Shown here: piece by piece, positions 1 through 9,121 of the stretch
Layout of the letters: each line of letters opens with the position of its first letter
How positions within the stretch are numbered: the stretch's first letter is position 1
DNA from: Rhodospirillales bacterium
GTDB lineage: Bacteria > Pseudomonadota > Alphaproteobacteria > Dongiales > Dongiaceae
Direction: 5' to 3'
Length of the DNA: 64,000 nucleotides
Assembly: GCA_009885795.1 (NCBI GenBank)
Contig: VFKA01000002.1
Coordinates: 1 to 64,000, forward strand
Notes under the pieces: generated by a model
What the model saw: the letters and a program-made list of their open reading frames with translations, nothing else
Database searches by the model: none
Told to the model about the DNA's origin: nothing
Made by a program: the position numbers and the translations under genes

Positions 1-16
1 CTCAGCATGGGTAACT

Positions 17-60
17 TCCTCATTCTGAGGAGGCCCGTAGGGCCGTCTCGAAGGATGGGC
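17..60. repeat. Palindromic intergenic repeat at left edge
   Basis: This stretch downstream of ilvH holds two small palindromes in a row: CCTCA-TTC-TGAGG at 18-30 and GGCCC-GTA-GGGCC at 32-44, followed by GTCTCGAAGGATGGGC. It resembles the short interspersed palindromes common between genes in alphaproteobacteria. It may also act as the transcript end of the ilv genes. It encodes nothing that I can see. Confidence 0.6.
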
Positions 61-94
61 CATAGGTCTCGGTAGCCCGAGATTCGGTACTACG

Positions 95-613
95 CTACAT
101 ACCCTCGGGTCCGCGAGAGATGGCGACGACGCCGGTGCGCGACACGTCGGTGAGGCCCAAGGGCTGCATCAGGTTGATGAAGGCGTTCAGCTTCTCGGTC
201 GACCCGGTCATTTCGAAGACGAAGGATTCGATGGTGCTGTCGACGACCCGGGCACGAAAAATATCGGCGATGCGCAAGGATTCGACGCGCTTCTCGCCGA
301 GCCCGCGCACCTTGACCAGCGCCAGCTCGCGTTCGAGGTGCGGACCCTCGCTGGTAAGATCGCTGACGCTGTGGACCGGAACGACCCGCGCCAGCTGATG
401 CTTGATCTGTTCGATGACCATGGGCGTGCCCGAGGTCACGACCGTGATCCGCGACAGTTTTTCCTTTGCGTTCACCTCGGCCACGGTCAGGCTTTCGATG
501 TTGTAGCCGCGACCGGAGAAGAGGCCGATCACACGCGCCAGCACGCCGGCCTCGTTGTCCACCACCACCGCGATCGCATGTCGTTCGACGTCAGCCAAGA
601 TCTCGATCCTCAT
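95..613 (-). CDS. ilvH: Acetolactate synthase small (regulatory) subunit
   Basis: IlvH binds the catalytic IlvB subunit and makes acetohydroxyacid synthase sensitive to valine, at the first common step of branched-chain amino acid synthesis in the cytoplasm. The 172-residue protein has the usual length. An N-terminal ACT domain covers about residues 10-85 with the family signature VLARVIGLFSGRGYNIESL, and a C-terminal ACT-like domain includes FVFEMTGSTEKLNAF. It follows ilvB on the same strand after a 67-bp gap that is filled by a palindromic repeat reaching the start codon. No good Shine-Dalgarno sequence is visible before the ATG at 613, so translation may depend on the repeat-derived leader or on ilvB. 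ilvC would be expected just beyond the left edge. Confidence 0.96.
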   Translation of the reverse strand: MRIEILADVERHAIAVVVDNEAGVLARVIGLFSGRGYNIESLTVAEVNAKEKLSRITVVTSGTPMVIEQIKHQLARVVPVHSVSDLTSEGPHLERELALVKVRGLGEKRVESLRIADIFRARVVDSTIESFVFEMTGSTEKLNAFINLMQPLGLTDVSRTGVVAISRGPEGM

Positions 614-614
614 G

Positions 615-660
615 CTTCGACAGGCTCAGGATGGGGCCTCGTGCCTCGCGCCTGTCGAAG
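615..660. repeat. REP-like inverted repeat between ilvB and ilvH
   Basis: CTTCGACAGGC at 615-625 and GCCTGTCGAAG at 650-660 are perfect 11-bp inverted arms around a 24-nt loop containing CAGGATGGGGCCTCG. The left arm lies one base from the ilvH start codon. Related copies lie near 3566-3588 and 29779-29853, so this is a dispersed family and not a local operator. Confidence 0.8.
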
Positions 661-680
661 GACGAGGCGGCAGGGCCACT

Positions 681-2441
681 CTAGACCAGCACCATGCCCT
701 CTTCGGAGACCGGCTTGACCACGTCCTCGGGGCCGAGCAGCATCTCGTTGTGGGCGGCGCCGGCGGGGATCATGGGAAAGCAATTCTCGGTCTGATCGAC
801 GCGCACGTCCACCACGACGGTGCGCTTGGTCTCGATCATCTCGCGGATGACATCGTCGATCTCGGACGGCTTCTCGGCGCGCAGCCCGACGGCGCCGAAG
901 GCATCCGCGAGCTTCACGAAATCGGGCAGCGATTCGGTGTAGGACTCGGAGTAGTTGCCGCCATAAATCAGTTCCTGCCACTGGCGGACCATGCCCATCC
1001 ATTGATTGTTGATGATGAAGATCTTCACCGGCAACCGGTATTGCGCCGCGGTCGACAGCTCCTGGATGTTCATCAGGATCGACGCCTCGCCGGCGACATC
1101 GATCACCAGCGCGTCGGGGTGGGCGATCTGCACGCCGATGGCCGATGGCAGGCCGTAGCCCATGGTGCCGAGCCCGCCGCTGGTCATCCACCGGTTGGGT
1201 TTCTCGAACTTGATGAACTGGGCGGCCCACATCTGGTGCTGGCCGACCTCGGTCGTGATGTAGACGTCATCGCGCTCTTTCAACGCGTCGTAGAGGCGCT
1301 CGATGGCGAATTGCGGTTTGATGATGGTGTCGGAGTTCTTGTAGCGCAGGCATTTGCGCGCCCGCCATCCGTCGATCCGCTTCCACCACGCGTCCAGCGC
1401 GGCCGGATCGGGGCGCGCCTGGCGCGCCTTCCAGACCTTGATCATGTCCTCGAGCACGTGGCCGACATCGCCGACCACGGCCACGTCGGCGCGCACGTTC
1501 TTGTTGATCGACGACGGATCGATATCGACGTGGATCTTCTTGGAACCGGGCGAGAAGGCGCTGACCCTCCCCGTCACCCGGTCGTCGAAGCGCGCGCCGA
1601 TGTTGATCATGACGTCGCATTCGTTCATGGCGAGGTTGGCTTCGTAGGTGCCGTGCATGCCAAGCATGCCGAGGAATTGCGGGTCCGAGGCGGGAAAGGC
1701 GCCCAAGCCCATGAGCGTCAGCGTGCAAGGGAATCCGGTCAGCTTGACAAACTGCGTGAGAAGCTGCGCCGCCGCCGGGCCGGAATTGATGACGCCGCCG
1801 CCGCAATAGAACAGCGGGCGCTCGGCCTTGGCCATCAGCGCCACCGCTTCCTCGATGCGCTTGGGGTCGGCCTTCACCTGCGGGCGATAGGTGCGATGGC
1901 GGCCATTGACGGCGCCGCTGTAGCTCCACTTCGCTTGCAGCACGTCCTTCGGCAAATCGACCACCACGGGCCCGGGGCGGCCGCTCTTGGCCACGTAAAA
2001 CGCTTCGTGGATCACGCGCGCGAGATCGGCGACGTTCTTCACCAGGTAATTGTGCTTGGTGCAGGGCCGGGTGATGCCGGTGGTATCGGCCTCCTGAAAG
2101 GCGTCGTTGCCGATGAGGTGGGTCGGAACCTGGCCGGTGAGGCAAACGATAGGTATGCTGTCCATGAGCGCGTCGGTGAGGCCGGTGACGGCATTGGTCG
2201 CTCCGGGCCCGGACGTCACCAGCACGACGCCGACCTTGCCGGTCGAGCGGGCGTAGCCTTCGGCGGCATGGACCGCCGCCTGTTCGTGGCGCACCAGGAT
2301 GTGGCGCAGCGCGTTTTGTTTGAAAAGCTCGTCATAGATCGGCAGCACGGCGCCGCCGGGATAGCCGAAGACGACATCGACTCCCTGATCGCGGAGCGCC
2401 CGAATGACGATTCCGGCGCCGATCATTTCATCGCTGGCCAT
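681..2441 (-). CDS. ilvB: Acetolactate synthase large (catalytic) subunit
   Basis: This ThDP-, Mg- and FAD-dependent enzyme condenses two pyruvates, or pyruvate with 2-oxobutyrate, in valine, leucine and isoleucine synthesis. The 586-residue reading from the ATG at 2441 begins MASDEM, like the family; an in-frame GTG at 2483 would add 14 atypical residues. The catalytic Glu53 sits in RHEQAAVHAAEGYA. The second half carries the ThDP-binding block VAGEASILMN followed by INNQWMGMVRQWQEL. The usual GDG/GDA of this block reads GEA here. It is the middle gene of miaA-ilvB-ilvH on the minus strand, about 100 bp after miaA. Confidence 0.96.
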   Translation of the reverse strand: MASDEMIGAGIVIRALRDQGVDVVFGYPGGAVLPIYDELFKQNALRHILVRHEQAAVHAAEGYARSTGKVGVVLVTSGPGATNAVTGLTDALMDSIPIVCLTGQVPTHLIGNDAFQEADTTGITRPCTKHNYLVKNVADLARVIHEAFYVAKSGRPGPVVVDLPKDVLQAKWSYSGAVNGRHRTYRPQVKADPKRIEEAVALMAKAERPLFYCGGGVINSGPAAAQLLTQFVKLTGFPCTLTLMGLGAFPASDPQFLGMLGMHGTYEANLAMNECDVMINIGARFDDRVTGRVSAFSPGSKKIHVDIDPSSINKNVRADVAVVGDVGHVLEDMIKVWKARQARPDPAALDAWWKRIDGWRARKCLRYKNSDTIIKPQFAIERLYDALKERDDVYITTEVGQHQMWAAQFIKFEKPNRWMTSGGLGTMGYGLPSAIGVQIAHPDALVIDVAGEASILMNIQELSTAAQYRLPVKIFIINNQWMGMVRQWQELIYGGNYSESYTESLPDFVKLADAFGAVGLRAEKPSEIDDVIREMIETKRTVVVDVRVDQTENCFPMIPAGAAHNEMLLGPEDVVKPVSEEGMVLV

Positions 2442-2541
2442 GATGTCCCAGCCCTCATGCCCATTCGTGGGCAACACGCGCACAAACCCTCACTCACGAT
2501 AACCTCGGTCATCGCGCTGCAACAAGGCTAGAGAGGGATGG

Positions 2542-3525
2542 TTAACGGGTCAACAACAAATCGCGAATCTTCGCAATGATCGCCGTGCACAACTCTGCCA
2601 TATCTTGCTGATTATAAACGCTTTCGCCGACGAGCTCGGCCTCCGGCAATTGGTGGCGGAACCAAGCGACTTGCCGCTTGGCGTATCGCCGGGTCGATTG
2701 CTGCGCCGCGGCAATAGCATCGCCAAGCGCCATCTTGCCGTCGATATGAGCGATAAGTTCGCGAAGCCCCAGGGCCTTCATGGCGGGAAGGCCGGGATCG
2801 AGGCCGAGGCGCCGCAGCCGGCGCGCCTCCTCGACCGCGCCCGAATCGATCATGGCCTGAAACCTGGTGTCGCAGGCCTCATAGAGCCGGACGCGCGGCG
2901 GCATCAGCGTGAAGGCGAGAAAGCGCCGCCCAGGCTCCCGGCCGCCTTCAAGCTGCCAGTCCTTGAGCGAACGGCCCGTCGCTTCCAGCACCTCCCAGGC
3001 GCGGCGCACGCGCTGGGTGTCGCCAGGGCGAAGTGCCGCCGAGGACGGATCGCGCGAGACCAGCTCCGAATGGAGCCTTTGCGTGCCCAGGCGTTCGAGG
3101 CGTTCCGTCGCGGCGGCGCGCACCGTCGCGGGGATTTCCGGCACGGGCGCAAGCCCGCGCATCAGCGCCCGCAGATAGAGGCCGGTGCCGCCGACGACGA
3201 TGGGGAGTCGACCGGCGCGTTCCGCGTCGGCGATCTCCGCCTCCGCCATGTCGCGCCAGCGCCCGGCCGAGCAGCGTTCGGAGGCCGGAAGCGCGCCGTA
3301 GAGGCGATGGGGCGCCGCCGCCAGAGCCTCCGCACCCGGCTGCGCGGTCAGCACGGGCAACTCGCGATAGACCTGCATGGAGTCGGCGTTGATCATCGTC
3401 GCCGGGCCGACGGCCTCGGCCAGCGCCAGCGCCAGTCGCGATTTCCCGCTCGCCGTCGGGCCGGCGAGAATGATCGCCGCGGGCGGAACGCCGGCGCTGG
3501 AGGGTTCGGTCATTTCGCCGGTCAT
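2542..3525 (-). CDS. miaA: tRNA dimethylallyltransferase
   Basis: MiaA transfers the dimethylallyl group to N6 of A37 in tRNAs that read UNN codons. The P-loop GPTASGKS lies near the N terminus, followed by INADSMQVYRELPVLTAQP, in which Asp and Ser contact the tRNA and substrate. VVGGTGLYLRAL and the C-terminal TRRYAKRQVAWFRHQ are also family blocks. Length is about 327 residues. Start candidates are ATG at 3525, ATG at 3513 and GTG at 3552; the conserved domain begins about 15 residues after 3525, so any would give a working enzyme. It lies upstream of ilvB on the same strand, a neighbourhood often seen in Rhodospirillales. Confidence 0.93.
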   Translation of the reverse strand: MTGEMTEPSSAGVPPAAIILAGPTASGKSRLALALAEAVGPATMINADSMQVYRELPVLTAQPGAEALAAAPHRLYGALPASERCSAGRWRDMAEAEIADAERAGRLPIVVGGTGLYLRALMRGLAPVPEIPATVRAAATERLERLGTQRLHSELVSRDPSSAALRPGDTQRVRRAWEVLEATGRSLKDWQLEGGREPGRRFLAFTLMPPRVRLYEACDTRFQAMIDSGAVEEARRLRRLGLDPGLPAMKALGLRELIAHIDGKMALGDAIAAAQQSTRRYAKRQVAWFRHQLPEAELVGESVYNQQDMAELCTAIIAKIRDLLLTR

Positions 3526-3565
3526 TATAGCGCCGGCGGCGAAGGCCCTCACCTCGCCCCCGCCC

Positions 3566-3588
3566 CTTCGACAGGCTCAGGGAGAGGG
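3566..3588. repeat. Half copy of the CTTCGACAGGCTCAG repeat
   Basis: CTTCGACAGGCTCAGGGAGA lies between the miaA start and the RTX gene stop and matches one arm and loop of the element at 615-660. The opposite arm is absent, so this is a decayed or half copy. Confidence 0.5.
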
Positions 3589-3598
3589 AGGGAGCCCG

Positions 3599-6436
3599 CT
3601 ACAGCACGAAGTCGGCGGCGGTGAGGGTGCCGAAGGCGATCCCGGTCAACTCGATCTGGAAGTCGGCCACGCCGTCGCCATTGACGTCGCCGGCGACGAT
3701 GGCGTTGCCGCCGCCGTCGTCGTAGAAGTCGAGTTGGCCCGCGGCACCGGTGAACGCGCCCACGATGGTGAAGGCCTGGTCGCCGCCGGTCCCGGTGTTG
3801 GCGTCGATGCCGGAGAGGTCGACGAGATCGCCCGCGCCCGCGCCGGGAGCTTCGAAATCGACGATGATGTCGCGCTCGCCCACGCCCAGCCCAGCCTCGC
3901 CGACGGTGTCGAAGTCGAACACGTCGCCCCCTTCGTCGCCATACAGCGTATCGGTGTCGCCGCCTCCGGCGATGGTATCGTCGCCTTCTCCTCCCTTGAT
4001 GAGGTCGTCGCCGCCGTCGCCCGAGAGATCATCCTCGCCGCCCTGGCCGTAAATGTCGTCGTTGCCGTCGCCGCCCGAGACGGTGTCGTAACCGGTGGCG
4101 GCGCCGTAATTGCCGTAGACGTCGCCAAAGATGGTGTCGCGGCCGGCACCGCCGTCGATCAGGTCATCGCCGTAGCCATAGGCGGTGGAGTTCCCGTAGC
4201 TGGCGGCGTCGCCGATGATGCGGTCGTCGCCACCGCCGCCGATGAGGGTGTCGTCGCCGTAGCCACGCGCCTCGTAACCCCCGGCGTAGTCTCGGGCACG
4301 GGCATCGCCATACATCGAATCGTTGTCGTCGCCGCCGTCCATCGAGTCGTTGCCCTTGCCGGTGGCGTCGCCATGGTAGGCGTCGGCGTCACCGAACATA
4401 CGGTCGTTGCCATCGCCGCCCAGCATGGTGTCGTCGCCGGAGCCATACGCCAAGCCGTAATAGAAAACGTCGGAGTCGCCGTACATGTCGTCGTTGCCGT
4501 AGCCGCCGTCCATGAAGTCATTGCCGGTGCCCGTGGCCGTGGCGAAGAAGCCGCCATAGTTGGGCGAGCCGCCGGTCTGCGCGTCGCCGTACATGTCGTC
4601 GTTGCCGTTGCCGCCGATGAGCGTGTCGGCGCCCGAGCCGGTGGCATGGCCATGATAGTTGTCCGCGTCGCCGTACATGTTGTCGTTGCCGTCGCCGCCG
4701 TCCATGAAGTCGTCGCCCGAGCCGGTGGCCGTGGGCGTGATGCCGTAAGAGGCGCTGCCGCTGGCCTTCGCGTCGCCGTACATGTCGTCGTTGCCGTTGC
4801 CGCCGATGAGCGTGTCGTCGCCCACCCCGGTCGCTTCGCCGTAACCCGACCTCACGTCGCCGTACATGTCGTCGTTGCCGTCGCCGCCGTCCAGGAAATC
4901 GTTGCCCGAGCCGTAGGCGTCGCCATGCACGGAGTCGTTGCCCGCGGCCCTGGCATCGCCGTACATGTCGTCGTTGCCGTGCCCGCCGATGAGCGTGTCG
5001 GCGCCGTAGCCGGAAGCCGCTCCGTATCTCGAAAATGCGTCGCCGTACATGTCGTCGTTGCCGAATCCGCCGTCCAGGAAATCGTCGCCGTAGCCCTTGG
5101 CGGTCCCGTCGTATTCTTCGTTGCTGTAGTATCCACCAATGCGGCCGGTCACCGCGTCGCCATACATGTTGTCGTTGCCGTAGCCGCCGATGAGTGTGTC
5201 GTTGCCGGTGCCGGTGGCGTCGCCATATCGGGACACGGCATCGCCCGCCATGTCGTCGTTGTCATTGCCGCCATGCATCGAATCGTCGCCCGAGCCATGG
5301 GCATCACCGTACATCGTATCGACGCCGGTCGAGAGGGCGTCGGCGTACATGCGGTCGTTGCCGTAGCCGCCATCCATCGAATCGTCGCCGTAGCCATAGG
5401 CGTCGAGGTAACCCTTGGCGTCGCCGTACAGGCGGTCGTTGCCGGTGCCGCCGGCGAGCGTGTCGTCGCCCACGCCGTAGGCGTCGCCGGTATCGGAATA
5501 GGCGTCGCCGTAGAGATAATCGTTGCCGTCGCCGCCTTCGAGGCGGTCGTTGCCCTGGCCCGCGGTCTCGGCGAAGGTCTCGGCGGTCCAGTCGCCGATT
5601 GCGGTGTCGTTGCCCTCGCCACCGACCAGCGTGTCGCGGTCGTTCTCGCCGACCAGGAAATCGTCGCCATAACCGCCGTCGAGCGAATCGCGGTCGGGCA
5701 GGGGATCGGCGGTCTCGTCGTCGCCGTCGGCGCCGTAGAGATGGTCGTCGCCGTAGCCGCCCAGAAGGGTATCGTTGCCGTCGATGGCGTTGGCGCCGTC
5801 GCCGTACAGGTAATCATTGTCGTCGCCGCCATCCAGCCGGTCGTGCCCGGTGTTGCCGATGAGCGTGTCCTCGCCCTCGTCGCCCGAAAGCGAATCGCTG
5901 CCGGCGCCGCCGTCCAAGACGTTGTCGTTGTTGTCGCCGATGAGCGTGTCCTTGCCCGACCCGCCGGTCGCATTCTCGATGCCGAGCAGGGTATCGACGC
6001 CGGCGCCCCCACTGGTGCGACCGGTCAGGAGATTGACCACAACCTTCTTCGAGCCGGCGAAGAACCAGGTGTCGGTGTCCAAACCGCCGTCGACGAGGTC
6101 GTTGCCGACGCCGCCGTCGAGCTTGTCGTTGTCGTCGCCCCCGCGCAGCGTGTCGTGGCCCTTCTCTCCGTAAATGGTGTCATTGCCGATGCTGGAGAAG
6201 CTGCCGACGAGGCTGTCGTTCCCGTCTCCGCCGAACAACAGGTCGTCGCCGTTGCCGCCGTAGAGCGTATCCGCGCCCTTGCCGCCCAGCAGTACGTCGT
6301 CCTCGTTGCCGCCGACGATGTAGTCGTCGCCCTTGCCGCCGTCGAGCGTGTCGCCGCCATCATAGCCGAAGATGGTGTCGGCGAACTTCGTGCCGATCAG
6401 ATTGTTGTTGCCGCTATTGCCGGGAATGAACGCCAT
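3599..6436 (-). CDS. Large RTX calcium-binding repeat protein
   Basis: This 945-residue acidic protein is almost entirely glycine-aspartate RTX nonapeptides (GGxGxDxLx), which bind calcium and fold into beta-rolls after type I secretion. It has no N-terminal signal peptide, as expected for type I substrates, and opens directly with [20 protein letters not shown]. From about residue 330 to 790 the repeats become a higher-order array of 28-38 residue units that alternate DTLIGG and DFLDGG blocks, each ending in NDDMYGDA or a variant; MYGD occurs ten times. The last 120 residues, with [10 protein letters not shown] and VDLSGIDAN, resemble the serralysin C-terminal secretion domain. No catalytic or pore-forming domain is visible, so an adhesin, S-layer or matrix role is possible. 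No type I exporter lies nearby. Confidence 0.93.
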   Translation of the reverse strand: MAFIPGNSGNNNLIGTKFADTIFGYDGGDTLDGGKGDDYIVGGNEDDVLLGGKGADTLYGGNGDDLLFGGDGNDSLVGSFSSIGNDTIYGEKGHDTLRGGDDNDKLDGGVGNDLVDGGLDTDTWFFAGSKKVVVNLLTGRTSGGAGVDTLLGIENATGGSGKDTLIGDNNDNVLDGGAGSDSLSGDEGEDTLIGNTGHDRLDGGDDNDYLYGDGANAIDGNDTLLGGYGDDHLYGADGDDETADPLPDRDSLDGGYGDDFLVGENDRDTLVGGEGNDTAIGDWTAETFAETAGQGNDRLEGGDGNDYLYGDAYSDTGDAYGVGDDTLAGGTGNDRLYGDAKGYLDAYGYGDDSMDGGYGNDRMYADALSTGVDTMYGDAHGSGDDSMHGGNDNDDMAGDAVSRYGDATGTGNDTLIGGYGNDNMYGDAVTGRIGGYYSNEEYDGTAKGYGDDFLDGGFGNDDMYGDAFSRYGAASGYGADTLIGGHGNDDMYGDARAAGNDSVHGDAYGSGNDFLDGGDGNDDMYGDVRSGYGEATGVGDDTLIGGNGNDDMYGDAKASGSASYGITPTATGSGDDFMDGGDGNDNMYGDADNYHGHATGSGADTLIGGNGNDDMYGDAQTGGSPNYGGFFATATGTGNDFMDGGYGNDDMYGDSDVFYYGLAYGSGDDTMLGGDGNDRMFGDADAYHGDATGKGNDSMDGGDDNDSMYGDARARDYAGGYEARGYGDDTLIGGGGDDRIIGDAASYGNSTAYGYGDDLIDGGAGRDTIFGDVYGNYGAATGYDTVSGGDGNDDIYGQGGEDDLSGDGGDDLIKGGEGDDTIAGGGDTDTLYGDEGGDVFDFDTVGEAGLGVGERDIIVDFEAPGAGAGDLVDLSGIDANTGTGGDQAFTIVGAFTGAAGQLDFYDDGGGNAIVAGDVNGDGVADFQIELTGIAFGTLTAADFVL

Positions 6437-6516
6437 GGAAGCCTCCCCACTATGGCCAGGCTAAGCCGCACCGCGATCCGCGATTGCCGCCGTCTCGGCG
6501 CGAAACCTAGATTATC

Positions 6517-7953
6517 CTACCCCTGGTCGATGCGCAGCGCCACCCATTGATAGTCGCCCTGGCGGTAGACCAGCATGGTCACGACGCGATAGCCATTGGC
6601 CTTCGCCTGGTTGACGCGGCGCTCGACATCGGCCGGGGTCGATACCGCCTGCTGATCGACCTCGACGACGACGTCGCCCGGCGTCAACGCTTTCTCGGAG
6701 GCCGGGCCTTCCGCCTTTACGTCGGTGATGACGACGCCGTTCACGTCGTCCGGCAGCTCGAAGCGCTGGCGCAAGTCGTTGCTCATATCGGAGAGCGACA
6801 TGCCCAGAAGATCGACCTGGCCCTTGGCCGTGGGCGCGGGCGTTTCCGAATCGGCTTCGACCGAGACCTCCTCGGTTTCGTCGAGCTCGCCGACCGTGAC
6901 GCGCACGGTCTTCTCCGAACCCTTTCGCCACAGCACGACATCGACCGACTTGTCGATCGGGGTATCGGCGACGAACCGCGGCAGCTTGCGCATTTCGTCA
7001 ATCGCCTGGCCGTCGAAGCCAAGGACGACGTCGCCTTGCTGGATGCCTGCCTTGTCCGCCGGCCCGCCCGGCGTCACATTGGCGACCAGCGCGCCCTTGG
7101 TGTCCTTGAGGCGCAGGCCCTCGGCCAACTCGTCGGTGACGCTCTGGATGCGCACGCCGAGCCAGCCGCGCCTGGTGTGACCGAACTGGCGGATCTGCTC
7201 GACCACGCGCTTGGCGATCGCCGAGGGCACGGCAAAGCCGATGCCGATGCTGCCACCCGAGGGCGAGATGATGGCGGTGTTGATGCCGACCACCTCGCCG
7301 TCCATGTTGAACATGGGGCCGCCGGAATTGCCGCGATTGATGGCGGCGTCGGTCTGCAGGAAATCGTCGTAAGGCCCGGACTGGATGTCGCGCTGGCGCG
7401 CCGAGACGATGCCGGCCGTCACCGACCCGCCGAGGCCGAAGGGGTTGCCGATGGCGATCACCCAATCGCCGATGCGGGTCTTGTCGGAATCGCCCCAGAC
7501 CAGGTAGGGCAGCGGCCCCGGCGCCTCGACCTTCAAGAGCGCCAGGTCGGTCTTGGTGTCGCGGCCGACGATCGTCGCCTTGAATTCGCGGTCGTCTTGC
7601 AGGCGCACCTTGATCTCGTCGGCGTCGGCAATGACGTGGTTGTTGGTGACGATGAAACCGGCCGGATCGATGACGAACCCCGAACCCAGCGAGGTCGCCT
7701 GGCGCGGCGGCAGGGACCGCCCCTGGCGGTCGAAGAAGTCCTTGAAGAATTCCTCCAGCTCCTGATCGCCGGTTTCACCGCGCTCGATGACCTGGGTGGT
7801 GGCGATGTTGACCACCGCCGGCAGCAGCTTCTCGGCAAGATCGGCGAAGCTTGCCGGCGCTTCGCGCGCCGAGGCGGGGCCAAGAGCGGCGATCATGGCG
7901 ATCATGGCGAATGAAGCCATGAGCGCGCGCGGGGTACGTCTCATCGATTGCAT
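6517..7953 (-). CDS. degP: Periplasmic serine endoprotease of the DegP/HtrA family
   Basis: A periplasmic protease and chaperone that degrades misfolded envelope proteins. Residues 1-30 form a signal peptide ending near ASA-REA. The trypsin-like domain carries the triad His106 (TNNHV), Asp136 (TDLALL) and Ser210 (RGNSGGP). Two PDZ domains follow, at about 265-350 and 390-475. The start at 7953 is preceded by GAGGA eight bases upstream, which is better placed than the in-frame codon at 7995. At 478 residues it has DegP/MucD length. It is the last gene of hflK-hflC-DUF2065-degP, a common arrangement that groups membrane and periplasmic quality control. Confidence 0.95.
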   Translation of the reverse strand: MQSMRRTPRALMASFAMIAMIAALGPASAREAPASFADLAEKLLPAVVNIATTQVIERGETGDQELEEFFKDFFDRQGRSLPPRQATSLGSGFVIDPAGFIVTNNHVIADADEIKVRLQDDREFKATIVGRDTKTDLALLKVEAPGPLPYLVWGDSDKTRIGDWVIAIGNPFGLGGSVTAGIVSARQRDIQSGPYDDFLQTDAAINRGNSGGPMFNMDGEVVGINTAIISPSGGSIGIGFAVPSAIAKRVVEQIRQFGHTRRGWLGVRIQSVTDELAEGLRLKDTKGALVANVTPGGPADKAGIQQGDVVLGFDGQAIDEMRKLPRFVADTPIDKSVDVVLWRKGSEKTVRVTVGELDETEEVSVEADSETPAPTAKGQVDLLGMSLSDMSNDLRQRFELPDDVNGVVITDVKAEGPASEKALTPGDVVVEVDQQAVSTPADVERRVNQAKANGYRVVTMLVYRQGDYQWVALRIDQG

Positions 7954-8044
7954 ATCCGGTATCCTCGAAGTTCCGTTGTGTCTTACGCGGATCATAGCCG
8001 ATCGGATCCCGCGACTCTCATCAAAACCGCGTCAACGGAGCGTG

Positions 8045-8233
8045 TCACCAGCGCCGCGCCAGCCACACCACGAAGAGGCCGACGGCCGCCGCCAGCAGAC
8101 CCGCCGCCCGCAGGGCCGGCGGCGGCATTGCCGCCACGCGCTTCAAGATCGTCATGAGCCGCCCCGGCGCCACCGCCAGCACGATGCCCTCGATCACCAG
8201 CACCAGCCCCAACGCGGTGATGAAATCGGACAA
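8045..8233 (-). CDS. DUF2065 small inner-membrane protein
   Basis: A 62-residue protein with two predicted membrane helices (FITALGLVLVIEGIVLAVAP and AAGLLAAAVGLFVVWLA) joined by a basic loop RLMTILKRV. Size, sequence pattern and position directly after hflC match the DUF2065 family, which is often found beside hflKC and degP and has no established function. Only three bases separate its start from the hflC stop, so it is almost certainly co-translated with hflC. A role as an accessory of the HflKC assembly is inference from position. Confidence 0.85.
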   Translation of the reverse strand: MSDFITALGLVLVIEGIVLAVAPGRLMTILKRVAAMPPPALRAAGLLAAAVGLFVVWLARRW

Positions 8234-8236
8234 GCC

Positions 8237-9121
8237 TCACTCGCCGGCGCCGGCGGGGCCGGCCTGGTTACCGAAGAAGCGGAAGAAATCGCCGGTCGCC
8301 GGGCCGACATAGGTCGTCGCTTCGCCGCCCAGCGCCGCTTTCATGGCCTGGAGCGAGCGGAAGAAATCGAAGAATTGCGGATCGCGCCCATAGGCGTCGT
8401 TATAGATGCGCGTCGCCTCGGCATCGCCCTCGCCATGGAGGATCTCCGACTTCCGGCGGGCCTCCGCCACAATGACGACCTGCTGTTTATCCGCCTCGGC
8501 GCGCAGGGTCTGAGCTTCCTTGGCGCCCTCGGCCCGGCTGCGGCGGGCCTCCTGCTCGCGCTGGGTCTGCATGCGCCGGAACACGGCCTGGCTGTTGGCC
8601 TCCGGCAGGTCGACCCGCTTGATGCGCACGTCGATGACCTCGATGCCGAACCCGCTGGTCTGGGCATTCACCTCCTTGGAGATCTGGCGCATGTAGAGGG
8701 CCCGCTTCTCGGTCAAGATGTCGAGCATCGGAATCCCGCCCAACACGCCACGCAGACTGGAGTTGACGATGTTTACCAGACGCTTCTGCGCCCCAATCTC
8801 GTTGGTGACGCTCTGGAAGAACAGCAGGGGATCGCTGATCCGGAACCGGGCGAAAGCCGAGACGATGACCTGCTTCTGTTCGAGTGTCGTCATCTCCCTC
8901 GAAGCCGCATCGAAATTCAGCACCTGCTTGCTGAAATAGGCGACGTTCTGAACAAACGGCAGCTTGAAATGGAGACCGGGCCTATCCACGACATCCACCG
9001 GTTTGCCGAATTGCAGCACCAGCGCTTGCTCGGACTGATGGACGGTGAAGGTCGAGGCCAGGCCGATGAAGGCGGCGATCACGACCGCGACCACCGTGGC
9101 GGTGACGGCGGTGCGGTTCAT
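8237..9121 (-). CDS. hflC: HflC, SPFH/prohibitin-type membrane protein
   Basis: HflC pairs with HflK in a large periplasm-facing complex that encloses and regulates the FtsH protease. The protein has 294 residues: an N-terminal membrane anchor at about 6-24, an SPFH/Band 7 domain at about 22-210 (QALVLQFGKPVDVVDRPGLHFKLPF), then a long Ala/Glu/Arg-rich helical stretch REQEARRSRAEGAKEAQ and a C-terminal tail ending in PAGAGE. Its ATG overlaps the hflK stop as ATGA, showing translational coupling. Confidence 0.95.
   Translation of the reverse strand: MNRTAVTATVVAVVIAAFIGLASTFTVHQSEQALVLQFGKPVDVVDRPGLHFKLPFVQNVAYFSKQVLNFDAASREMTTLEQKQVIVSAFARFRISDPLLFFQSVTNEIGAQKRLVNIVNSSLRGVLGGIPMLDILTEKRALYMRQISKEVNAQTSGFGIEVIDVRIKRVDLPEANSQAVFRRMQTQREQEARRSRAEGAKEAQTLRAEADKQQVVIVAEARRKSEILHGEGDAEATRIYNDAYGRDPQFFDFFRSLQAMKAALGGEATTYVGPATGDFFRFFGNQAGPAGAGE

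Noticed and set aside
555-2531. 658-codon open frame on the plus strand opposite ilvB
   Set aside because: High-GC antisense artefact; His/Asp/Arg-rich text with no family match, while ilvB on the other strand is unmistakable.
2442-2541. Possible leader peptide or attenuator ahead of ilvB
   Set aside because: A short frame starting MTEVIVSEGL exists, but it is not rich in Ile, Val and Leu in a run and no alternative hairpins with a T-tract follow.
4300-5500. Regular DNA repeats that could suggest a CRISPR array
   Set aside because: The repeats are coding RTX units of variable length with no constant repeat and spacer pattern.
3377-6550. Very long open frame on the plus strand opposite the RTX gene, rich in Val and Ala
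   Set aside because: It is the mirror of the GGxGxD repeats; translated text is low-complexity VVAVAA with no domain, and the minus-strand protein has clear RTX motifs and a serralysin-like end.
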